A stretch of 64,000 bases of DNA from Rhodopila globiformis (lineage in GTDB: Bacteria; Pseudomonadota; Alphaproteobacteria; Acetobacterales; Acetobacteraceae): positions 1 to 64,000 of the forward strand of contig NZ_NHRY01000080.1 of assembly GCF_002937115.1 (NCBI RefSeq), read 5' to 3'. Position numbers and translations under genes: made by a program. The notes beneath the pieces are model-generated. The model ran no database searches, was not told the origin of the DNA, and saw only the letters and a program-made list of their open reading frames with translations. Numbering within the stretch: the stretch's first letter is position 1; the number at the start of each line of letters is the position of its first letter. Below are positions 1 to 6,939 of this stretch, piece by piece.

Positions 1-96
1 GTTGTTCGCAGCGGTCACGCCAACGGACCCCGGACGGCCCGGCAAATGGTCCTTGATCCGCTCCCACTGGTCGTCGCGCAAGGCATGTCGATGCAT
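1..96 (-). CDS. IS5-family transposase, N-terminal fragment (cut by window edge)
   Basis: The minus strand reads ATG followed by 31 further codons to the window edge, giving a peptide that begins MHRHALRDDQWERIKDHLPG. This DDQWERI..LPG start is typical of IS5-type (IS427/IS1031-like) transposases, which cut and join DNA at the element's ends. A GGAGAGG ribosome-binding site lies about 7 bases upstream of the ATG. Only the N-terminal 32 residues are in view, so the catalytic DDE residues cannot be judged. The element sits about 30 bp beyond the stop codon of the efflux adaptor gene. Confidence 0.85.
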   Translation of the reverse strand, partial: MHRHALRDDQWERIKDHLPGRPGSVGVTAANN

Positions 97-206
97 CGGT
101 CAGCCTCTCCAAAGCTGACTGCCTATGCATCGAAGAACCGGGGCTGCTGGAATCGGGAAGCCGCTTGTTGATCAACGATTCCGCCGCACTGTTGCAGCCC
201 AGACTC
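97..206 (-). mobile_element. Probable 5' end of the IS5-type element
   Basis: Upstream of the transposase start there is a non-coding leader. Read on the minus strand, the sequence GAGTCTGGGCTGCAACAG (ending at 206 on the plus strand) has the GAG start seen in many IS1031-type terminal repeats and would be a plausible element end. The opposite end is outside the window, so neither the inverted repeat nor the target duplication can be confirmed. Confidence 0.35.
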
Positions 207-235
207 ACTCGGCTGGCTCCAATTGACGACACGCC

Positions 236-1390
236 CTAGTGTTCCCCGCTGGTCATGGCTTCCTGCAGCATGGCCTTCAGGGCGAAGCTGCCGATCGTCA
301 CCACCTCGTCCCCGGCGTGCAGGCCGCTGCGCACCTCCACCCAGTCCGGCTGCTGCACCCCCAGCGTCAGGTCGTGGCTCTGGAACCGGTTGCCGCCGAT
401 GGGGGTGAACGCCACCTGTTTCTTCCCCAGGAACTGCACCGCCGAAACCGGGATCGTCACGTCGTCCCGCCCGCGGTTGCTGGTGATCGTCGCCTCGATG
501 AACATCCCGGCCCGCAGCGTGTCATCCCTGTTGTCCAGCACGATCCGAGCCGGCAGCGTCCGCGCCCGCGTGTCCAGTTGCGCGCTCAGCGCCGCCACCT
601 TGCCGTTCCAGACCTGGCTGCCGCCGCTCGCGAGCCGCACCTCGGCGGGATCGCCCACCGCCACCAGGGTCGCGCTCGCCTCCGGGACCTGCGCCAACGC
701 CACCACGACGGACAGGTCGGCGACCGTGAAGCTGTTGGTGGTGGGATCGATCAGCTCTCCCGGCGTGACGTTCACGCTCACCACCGTACCGCCCAGCGGG
801 CTGGCCAGGTCCGCCAGTCCCGGCGCCTTGCCGGGGTTCAGCAAGGCGATCTGGGTCTGCAGCGTCCGCACCCGGTTCTGCGCCACGGAAGCCGTCGCCT
901 CGGCCTGCGCCAGCACCAGCCGGCGCCGCTCGGTCTCCGCCTGCGACAGGGAGCCCTCGCGGGTCAGGATGACGCCGCGGCGCAGCGCGTCCCGCGCCAC
1001 CGCCACGCCGGCCTGCGCCTCCTGCAGCGAAGCCTGTGCCGAGGCCAGCCCCTCCTCCTGGTTCACCAGGGTTGGCACGTCCAGCGTCGCCAGCGGCTGG
1101 TTCGCCTTCACCGCATCCCCCGGCTGCGCCAGCAGCCTGATCACGCGGCCCTGGGCCAGGGGCCGCACGATCGCGACGTGGTTGGGATCGAAGGCGATCG
1201 TGCCTGGCACTTTGATGGGTTCGGTGATCGCCCGCGTCTCCGCCTTCGCCGTCTTCAGGCCGATGGTTTGCTGCTGCTGCGGTGTCATCGTCACAGTGTC
1301 GGCGTGCTTCCCGCCGGTCTGTTCCGCTGCCATGCCGGGAGGTGCCGAAATCATCAACAGCCCGGCCAGCGCCGCCGCAATCCGCCTCAA
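236..1390 (-). CDS. RND efflux periplasmic adaptor (HlyD/CzcB/CusB type)
   Basis: Membrane-fusion adaptor that would link an inner-membrane RND permease to an outer-membrane channel, probably for metal efflux. The 384-residue product starts at a TTG codon whose bases overlap the TGA of the upstream channel gene (TTGA). This start gives a signal peptide (residues 1 to about 22, ending GMAA) that a later ATG would cut. Visible parts: half-lipoyl/hairpin region from about residue 60 (RPLAQGRVIRLLAQPGDAV), long alpha-helical hairpin rich in Ala/Gln/Glu (about 95-165), then beta-barrel and C-terminal domain ending in LKAMLQEAM. The expected permease gene should follow downstream, but an IS5-type element begins there instead. 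A metal substrate is inferred from family resemblance only. Confidence 0.85.
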   Translation of the reverse strand: MRRIAAALAGLLMISAPPGMAAEQTGGKHADTVTMTPQQQQTIGLKTAKAETRAITEPIKVPGTIAFDPNHVAIVRPLAQGRVIRLLAQPGDAVKANQPLATLDVPTLVNQEEGLASAQASLQEAQAGVAVARDALRRGVILTREGSLSQAETERRRLVLAQAEATASVAQNRVRTLQTQIALLNPGKAPGLADLASPLGGTVVSVNVTPGELIDPTTNSFTVADLSVVVALAQVPEASATLVAVGDPAEVRLASGGSQVWNGKVAALSAQLDTRARTLPARIVLDNRDDTLRAGMFIEATITSNRGRDDVTIPVSAVQFLGKKQVAFTPIGGNRFQSHDLTLGVQQPDWVEVRSGLHAGDEVVTIGSFALKAMLQEAMTSGEH

Positions 1391-2679
1391 GGAATGACGC
1401 CCTGGGCAATGACGACCTCCAGCCGCGCCGCCTCCAGCAGAGTGCGACTGCGTGCCGCTGAAAACGCCGCATCGAAGGCGCTGGCATTGGCCCGCACCAC
1501 CTCGATCAACGGCATCTCGCCCTGTTTCCAGGACCGCTCCACCATGTCCTGCCGCTGCGCCAGCTCCCGCGCCGCGCGCACGGCCACCGCCGCGCCCCGC
1601 TCGGCGCTGATCAGCGTTGCGTTCGCCTGCCGGTACTGGGCGACGATCCGCCGGCGCGCTTCTTCCAGCCGGGCCTCGGCCTGGGTCAGTTGCTCCTCGG
1701 CGGCGGCCCGCCGCGGGGCGTTCCGGGCCTCGCTGGCGAACGAGAAACGCAGCACCACGCCGAACCGCGTGTCCCACGGGGCGCCGTACTGCTTCTCGTT
1801 GATGCCGACGACGCCGATCTCGGGGTCATTGCGGTCCTGGAGGCGCACCAGGCGCAGATTGGCCTGCGCCACCTCCACGGCCCGCTGCGCCGCCGCCAGC
1901 CGGGGATCGTGGGCCATCCCCTCGGGCCCGAGCGCCGCGGGCCGAACCGGCGACACCAACCGCGGGATGGTTTCGCCGCCCAGCAGCGCCGCCAGCGACG
2001 CCAGGCTGCCCGCCAGCCGGGCCTCCGCGTCGCTGACGTTGACGCGCGCCCAGCCGACGTCCGCATCCGCCGCCAGCATGTCCGCTTCCGCGCCTTCCCC
2101 GGTGTGGAACCGGTTGCGCGCATCCGTAGCCAGCGCCTGGGACGTCGCCAGCCGCCGCTGCGCGATATCCCGCGCCGCCGCATCCAGAGCCGCCCGTGCC
2201 GACAGGTTCAGCAACTGCAAGGCCAGCGACAGGTGCGCCGCCTCCCCGGCCGCGCTTGCCGCGGCGCCGCGTGCCTGCGCCAGTTTCTGCGTCGCGGTAC
2301 CTTCACCCGGCAGCCAGAGCGGCGTCGTCACCTGCACCTGCGTGGTGATGTAGTCCTCCGCACTGCCCAGCATGTTGTCGTTGACATACATGCTGGAGAC
2401 GCTCGGCGCGTCGGGGAACAGGGCGCTGCCTTCGAGGTTCTGCGCCGCCGCCACTTCCTGCTGCGCCACGTAGGTCCGCCGCTGCGGCAACCGGTCCCAC
2501 GCCAGCGCCAGGGCCTGATGAAACGTCATCGGCACCGCCCGCGGCCGCTGTTGCGCCCGGGCATGCGGAGGCGCAAGCAGGGCCGGGACGATGGCGGCGG
2601 CAACGATCAAACGACGCTTACGCGCCGGATCGCCGCCGTCCGCCACGCGACCTCGTAGAACCATCGGACCCCGCCGCAC
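1387..2679 (-). CDS. Outer-membrane efflux protein (TolC/CzcC/CusC type)
   Basis: Outer-membrane channel component of a tripartite efflux pump. The frame encodes up to 430 residues; the N-terminus carries a basic stretch and hydrophobic segment (ARKRRLIVAAAIVPALLAPP) ending in AQQ, a likely signal peptide, so the true start may be some codons after position 2679. The rest is two long repeats of Ala/Leu/Gln/Arg-rich helices typical of TolC family members (FHQALALAW near the mature start, a second helix-rich half from about residue 270). Translationally coupled to the adaptor gene through a TTGA overlap. Typical length for the family is 420-480 residues, so it looks intact. Confidence 0.85.
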   Translation of the reverse strand: MRRGPMVLRGRVADGGDPARKRRLIVAAAIVPALLAPPHARAQQRPRAVPMTFHQALALAWDRLPQRRTYVAQQEVAAAQNLEGSALFPDAPSVSSMYVNDNMLGSAEDYITTQVQVTTPLWLPGEGTATQKLAQARGAAASAAGEAAHLSLALQLLNLSARAALDAAARDIAQRRLATSQALATDARNRFHTGEGAEADMLAADADVGWARVNVSDAEARLAGSLASLAALLGGETIPRLVSPVRPAALGPEGMAHDPRLAAAQRAVEVAQANLRLVRLQDRNDPEIGVVGINEKQYGAPWDTRFGVVLRFSFASEARNAPRRAAAEEQLTQAEARLEEARRRIVAQYRQANATLISAERGAAVAVRAARELAQRQDMVERSWKQGEMPLIEVVRANASAFDAAFSAARSRTLLEAARLEVVIAQGVIP

Positions 2680-2880
2680 AAGGATTGGGAACCCTGCTAC
2701 GAACGGCCTCGGCGGATAACGGTTTCAGCGTGGGGCCGCATGCCCGTAACGTGAAGACGCGGCCGAACCCCGGGAGCCGGTATCGTCGCGGCAGCCATGC
2801 CAGGGCCGGAATATCGGCACGATCCGGCAAGCTGCGGCGGCGCCACCTGGCAGGGAGACTGTCCCATCTCCCTCACCGTC

Positions 2881-3165
2881 ATGGCCGGGCGTGTCCCTAC
2901 GCAATGCACACATCTTGGAAACGGTCCGCCGCTGCGTTTCCCTTTCGTCATGGCCCGGCTTGTCCGGGCCACCTGTCGCGGCACAAGTGCTGGAATAGGT
3001 GGCCCGGACAAGCCGGGCCATGACGATGGGGGAACGCTCTCGGCCGTGAGGCAAGCACTTGATTTTACGGTCATTTCCGACTCGTTTCCGGGATGTGCGC
3101 ATCCCGTAGGGCGTGTCCCGGCCATCCCCCCCCGCCGTTCGTGCGCAGATGGCCGGGACACGCCC
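2881..3165. repeat. Dispersed compound palindromic repeat, copy A (about 285 bp)
   Basis: This stretch recurs in inverted orientation at 60019-60305 with only scattered differences. Its core (2881-3125) is bounded by imperfect inverted arms of about 40 bp (starting ATGGCCGGGCGTGTCCCTAC) and contains a central long palindrome around 2948-3023 built on TCATGGCCCGGCTTGTCCGG. No open frame is conserved between copies, so it behaves as a MITE- or REP-like non-coding repeat. Confidence 0.85.
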
Positions 3166-3173
3166 CATAGGCG

Positions 3174-3340
3174 GCGCTAACTTAGGCGGCCAGGGGCACG
3201 TCCGTTGCTACCCCGTCATGGTGGGCGCAGGCCCACCATCCACGCCTTTTGCCGATATCAGCACCGTAAGGCGTGGGTGGCGGCCCTGCGGCCGCCATGA
3301 CGACGGGGCGGTGACCGCGCCCGGCCGCCTAAGTTAGCGC
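3174..3340. repeat. MITE-like repeat with inverted ends, copy A (167 bp)
   Basis: Ends are inverted repeats GCGCTAACTTAGGCGGCC and its complement. The middle holds a second palindromic unit beginning CGTCATGGTGGGCGCAGG and ending CGGCCGCCATGACG. A second copy with the same ends and core lies at 39485-39652. It abuts the preceding compound repeat, giving concentric, nested palindromes. Confidence 0.85.
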
Positions 3341-3420
3341 CCATGGGGACACGCCCGGCCATGACGGTGAGGGCAGGCCGCCTCGGCGTGCCAACGAAGC
3401 CCGGCCCGAACCGAACGCCC

Positions 3421-3786
3421 TTACCCTTCCATCATCCAGTCGAACAGTTCGTCGTCATCATCGAACGCCCGCACCGGCTGCCGCGCCGTTGGCCAGCCGT
3501 CGGGATCGACGTTCTCCTCGATGCCGTCCGGGTCGATCGGCGGCAGGGGATCGTCGGGATGGTCGTAGTGCAGCTTGTCCTTGATCTGCCGCACGATCGC
3601 CTGCTGCCTGTCGGTCAGCCACATCGCCTGCTGGTACAGCCGGTGCTTCATGTCGTTGAGGAAATTCTCCTCCCACGCCGTCAGGTGCGGATCGCCCAGC
3701 GCGAACAGCACGAACGACCGCAGCGACTGCATGTCGTCCGGCGACAGCGAAGGCTGCACGGTGGCGGGCGCGGACTTCTTCGACAT
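3421..3786 (-). CDS. Hypothetical protein with acidic C-terminus
   Basis: I do not recognise a family. The chosen start (MSKKSAPATVQ) gives 121 residues; an ATG eight codons upstream at 3810 (MASLSANG) is also possible, and neither has a clear ribosome-binding site. The central part is helical and amphipathic (ALGDPHLTAWEENFLNDMKH, then LTDRQQAIVRQIKDKL), followed by a proline/aspartate-rich stretch (about residues 75-100) and a very acidic end (DDDDELFDWMMEG). Codon use is strongly GC-biased at third positions, so it is likely a real gene. It stands alone between a repeat block and a metallo-hydrolase gene on the same strand. Confidence 0.6.
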   Translation of the reverse strand: MSKKSAPATVQPSLSPDDMQSLRSFVLFALGDPHLTAWEENFLNDMKHRLYQQAMWLTDRQQAIVRQIKDKLHYDHPDDPLPPIDPDGIEENVDPDGWPTARQPVRAFDDDDELFDWMMEG

Positions 3787-3934
3787 TCCGTTGGCGGACA
3801 GGCTGGCCATGGCCGGGGGCGTACACGGTTGTCCAACACCGGTCAACAGGGTTGCGGAATGTTACCCACAGGGTTGCGAACAGCTCGCCGGCCTTCCCGC
3901 CAGCTCCTGCGTCATGTGCCGGACGGACCGCCGA

Positions 3935-4816
3935 TCAGCTGCGCCCGGGATAGGCCGAGCCCTCCTCGGCGGTGGCGGGGTGACCGACATAGCGGCCCTG
4001 CGCCGGCACCGCGACGCGCTCGAACTCTGTCGCCAGCGTGTGCAGCGACTGCCGCATCGCCGGGCCGCGCAGGCCGTGGCCGTGGCCGGTCACCACCGTC
4101 TCGGGCTCCAGCGCCGCCAGGGCGCGGACCGACTCCGCCGCCTTCTCCCAGTCGGGAGTGAAATACATCGGCGGGCCGTGCAGTTCGGGTTCCTGCACCG
4201 CCACGGCATAGGCGGACTCCTGCGCGGTGGTGATGAACGCATCGCCGGCGACCAGCAGCCGGTCCTCCTCCCGCCACAGCGAGACGTGCCCGGTGCTGTG
4301 CCCTGGCGTGTGGATCCACCGCCAGCCTGGCAGGAACGGCAGGGTGCCGTCGGTGGGCAGCGGCCGCAGCCAGGTGCCGACGTCCAGCGGGCCACGCGGG
4401 AACAGCGTGGCCAGCAGCGACATCGCGCCGCCGCCGACGGTCGGGTCCGGCTTCGGATAGGCGCTCTGCCCGTTCAGGTAGGGATGTTCCAGCGGATGCG
4501 CGTAGACCGGCACGTTCCACTTCTCCGCCAGCGTGCGCAGCGCTCCGACATGGTCGATATGCCCATGCGTCAGCACGATCGCCGCCGCCGGCCGATCGGC
4601 GCCGAACCGGGCCGCGGCCGAGCGGGCGATCATGCCGGCGGTGCCCGGCAGGCCGGCATCGACCAGCACCCAGTCGCCGCCCGGGCGGCCGAGGAACACC
4701 ACGTTGACCATCGCCAGCCGCCGGTAGGCGACGTCCGGGGCGAGCGCCCAGACCGCCTCGTCCGGCACGGTAAAGCCATACAACGCCTCATTTTCCACCT
4801 GAACCTGTTGCGCCAT
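3935..4816 (-). CDS. MBL-fold metallo-hydrolase
   Basis: Metallo-beta-lactamase-fold hydrolase of 293 residues; substrate unknown. The metal-binding signature HGHIDHVG lies near residue 84, with a later HTPGHSTGHVS (about 168) and DAFI (about 192) that supply further metal ligands, and TGHGHGLRG (about 242) near the C-terminus. No signal peptide, so cytoplasmic. A GGAGG ribosome-binding site sits 5 bases upstream of the ATG. It is transcribed away from the aldo/keto reductase gene, sharing a promoter region of about 160 bp. Confidence 0.88.
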   Translation of the reverse strand: MAQQVQVENEALYGFTVPDEAVWALAPDVAYRRLAMVNVVFLGRPGGDWVLVDAGLPGTAGMIARSAAARFGADRPAAAIVLTHGHIDHVGALRTLAEKWNVPVYAHPLEHPYLNGQSAYPKPDPTVGGGAMSLLATLFPRGPLDVGTWLRPLPTDGTLPFLPGWRWIHTPGHSTGHVSLWREEDRLLVAGDAFITTAQESAYAVAVQEPELHGPPMYFTPDWEKAAESVRALAALEPETVVTGHGHGLRGPAMRQSLHTLATEFERVAVPAQGRYVGHPATAEEGSAYPGRS

Positions 4817-4978
4817 GACCGCCTCCTGCCTGTCGCTTCAGGCAACAGGCGCCGCGCCGGGCGGTTGTGCGCCCTCGCGTTCAGATAATTGTGTTGGCGC
4901 CGGACCGGCCCGCCATCCGGTTGCACACCGGCGCCGGGCCACCCAATCTTCTCTCTCAACACAGGGAGGAACGTCCGC

Positions 4979-5980
4979 ATGTGGGAGACGCGTCCGATCG
5001 GCCGCACGACGCTCAGAGTCACCGCCTTCGGCCTCGGCACCGCCACCATGGGCGGCAGCCGCTTCAAGGTCACGCAGCAGGAGGGCCAGGGCATCGTCGC
5101 CGCCGCCTGGGACGCCGGCGTGCGCTACTTCGACACCGCCCCGTTCTATGGCGTCGGCGCGGCCGAGCATCGTGTCGGCGACGCCCTGCGCGACCATGAC
5201 CGTGACGCGTGGGTGCTGTCTACCAAGGTCGGGCGGCTGCTGCGGCCGAAGACGGACACCGCGCCCTCGCCGGACGGAAGGCTGTCGCCGCTGCCGTTCA
5301 AGGTGGTGTACGACTATTCCTATGACGGCATCATGCGCTCGGTGGAGGACAGCTACCAGCGCCTCGGTCTTGCCCGCATCGACATCCTGTACGTGCACGA
5401 CATCGGCGCCTACCAGCACGGGCCGGAGGCGAACGCCCACCACCTCAAGGTGCTGCGCGACAGCGGCTACAAGGCGCTGGACGAACTGAAGCGCGGCGGC
5501 ACGGTCAGCGCCATTGGCATCGGCGTGAACGAAAAGGAAGTGCTGATCGACGCCCTGGGCTTCGCCGACTGGGACGTCTTCCTGCTCGCCGGGCGCTACA
5601 CGCTGCTGGAACAGGGGCCGCTGGACGACCTGATCCCGCTGTGCCGGCAGCGCGGCACCTCGCTGGTCATCGGCGGCCCGCTGAACTCAGGCATCCTGGC
5701 CGGGCGCGACACCTGGAACTACGACACGGCGCCGCCCGGGATCGTCGAACGGGTGCGCCGGATCGAGGCGGTGTGCCAGGCGCACGACGTGCCGCTGGCG
5801 GCGGCGGCCTTGCGGTTCCCGCTGGCGCACCCGGTGGTCGCCGCGGTGATTCCCGGCCCGCGCAACGTGGCGGAGTTCCAGGAGAACGTGAAGCTGTTCA
5901 CAATGAAGATCCCCGCGGCCCTGTGGTCGGACCTGCGCGCCGAGGGCCTGCTGCATCCCGACGCCCCGGTACCGGGGTAG
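4979..5980 (+). CDS. Aldo/keto reductase (D-threo-aldose 1-dehydrogenase type)
   Basis: NAD(P)-dependent TIM-barrel oxidoreductase of 333 residues. The catalytic tetrad is visible: Asp and Tyr in FDTAPFYG (about residues 52-58), Lys in LSTKVG (about 83) and His in YVHDIG (about 137). The start is set by GGGAGGA eight bases upstream of the ATG; the frame is open further upstream but without a ribosome-binding site. The long loop and sequence style fit the AKR15/L-fucose or pyridoxal 4-dehydrogenase group, but the substrate cannot be told. The next gene begins 3 bases after the stop, implying a two-gene operon. Confidence 0.88.
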   Translation: MWETRPIGRTTLRVTAFGLGTATMGGSRFKVTQQEGQGIVAAAWDAGVRYFDTAPFYGVGAAEHRVGDALRDHDRDAWVLSTKVGRLLRPKTDTAPSPDGRLSPLPFKVVYDYSYDGIMRSVEDSYQRLGLARIDILYVHDIGAYQHGPEANAHHLKVLRDSGYKALDELKRGGTVSAIGIGVNEKEVLIDALGFADWDVFLLAGRYTLLEQGPLDDLIPLCRQRGTSLVIGGPLNSGILAGRDTWNYDTAPPGIVERVRRIEAVCQAHDVPLAAAALRFPLAHPVVAAVIPGPRNVAEFQENVKLFTMKIPAALWSDLRAEGLLHPDAPVPG

Positions 5981-5983
5981 GCA

Positions 5984-6883
5984 ATGCCGATCCATGAGCG
6001 TGATGTCTGGCGGGCGCAGTACTTCAAAGACGTTCCGTGCCCGGACGACGTGGTCATCCCGACGGACGACGTGCGCGCCTGGCCGCTCTATCCGCAGCAC
6101 CGTTGGGTCTATGACAAGCTGGCGGTGGCATTGTCCCAGGGCCTGGACGCCGCCCCGCACGGCGTGCTGCCGGCGCACTACCCGGTGTTCTCCAAGCCAA
6201 TGATCAACCTGCGCGGCATGGGCGCCGGCAGCCGCGTCATCGCCAACGAGGCGGAGTACCGCGCCGCGATGGCCGGCGGTCACTTCTGGTGCACGCTGCT
6301 GACCGGCCCGCATGTCAGCAGCGACGCCGCCGTGATCGACGGCAAGCCGGTCTGGTGGCGCCACACCACCGGCGTCACCGCGCCCGGCGGCACATTCGAC
6401 TACTGGCACATCCACGCCGAACCGATGCGCGATATCGAGGACTGGTGCGGCCGCTGGGCGTCGGAACACCTGCGCGGCTACACCGGCATGATCAACGTCG
6501 AGACCATCGGCAGCCGGATCATCGAGGCGCACCTGCGCTTCGCCGATCAATGGCCCGACCTGTATGGCCCGGGCTGGATGGAGGCGGTGGTCGAACTCTA
6601 CGCCAACGGCCGCTGGACCTACCCGGACCGCAACCCCACCGACGCCTACAGCGTGGTGCTGTTCGGCCCGCACGGCCGGCGCTACCGGCATCCGCCGGCG
6701 TCCGTGGTCGAGCAGGTCCTCGCCCTGGACGGGGTTACCAGCGTACAGATCACCTTCCATCCCGATTGGAACCCGGCACGGCACCCGATGCCGCCCGGAG
6801 GCTTCCGCCTGGCGATAGTCAACGCAACATCCCTTGCGGCAGGCCGGACGGGACGCAATATCCTGCGGCAGAGCATAATGTGA
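5984..6883 (+). CDS. Conserved hypothetical protein, possibly ATP-grasp-like
   Basis: 299 residues, coupled to the aldo/keto reductase gene by a 3-base gap. I do not recognise a named family. The middle has VFSKPMINLRGMGAGSRV (about residues 67-84), WWRHTTGV and TFDYWHIHAEP, and then GMINVETIGSRIIEAHLRF (about 167-185). An N-x-E...IIE-x-H-x-R arrangement like this resembles the metal/ATP-binding end of ATP-grasp enzymes, but a glycine-rich loop is not obvious. No signal peptide or membrane segment. The first residues (MPIHERDVWRAQYFKDVPCP) are hydrophilic. If ATP-grasp, it would ligate a carboxylate; this is weak inference. Confidence 0.7.
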   Translation: MPIHERDVWRAQYFKDVPCPDDVVIPTDDVRAWPLYPQHRWVYDKLAVALSQGLDAAPHGVLPAHYPVFSKPMINLRGMGAGSRVIANEAEYRAAMAGGHFWCTLLTGPHVSSDAAVIDGKPVWWRHTTGVTAPGGTFDYWHIHAEPMRDIEDWCGRWASEHLRGYTGMINVETIGSRIIEAHLRFADQWPDLYGPGWMEAVVELYANGRWTYPDRNPTDAYSVVLFGPHGRRYRHPPASVVEQVLALDGVTSVQITFHPDWNPARHPMPPGGFRLAIVNATSLAAGRTGRNILRQSIM

Positions 6884-6939
6884 TCCAAACGAACAGATTG
6901 GTGCTGCGTTAACCGGTCGCGATGTACGAGGCGGAACCC

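Noticed and set aside
236-1777. Adaptor gene starting at the far upstream end of its open frame (1777)
   Set aside because: The upstream part lies over the channel gene and is Arg/Gly-rich shadow sequence; the TTG at 1390 gives a proper signal peptide and a coupled start.
2881-3340. CRISPR array
   Set aside because: The repeats are palindromic, of unequal spacing and dispersed over the window; there are no regular direct repeats with unique spacers and no cas genes.
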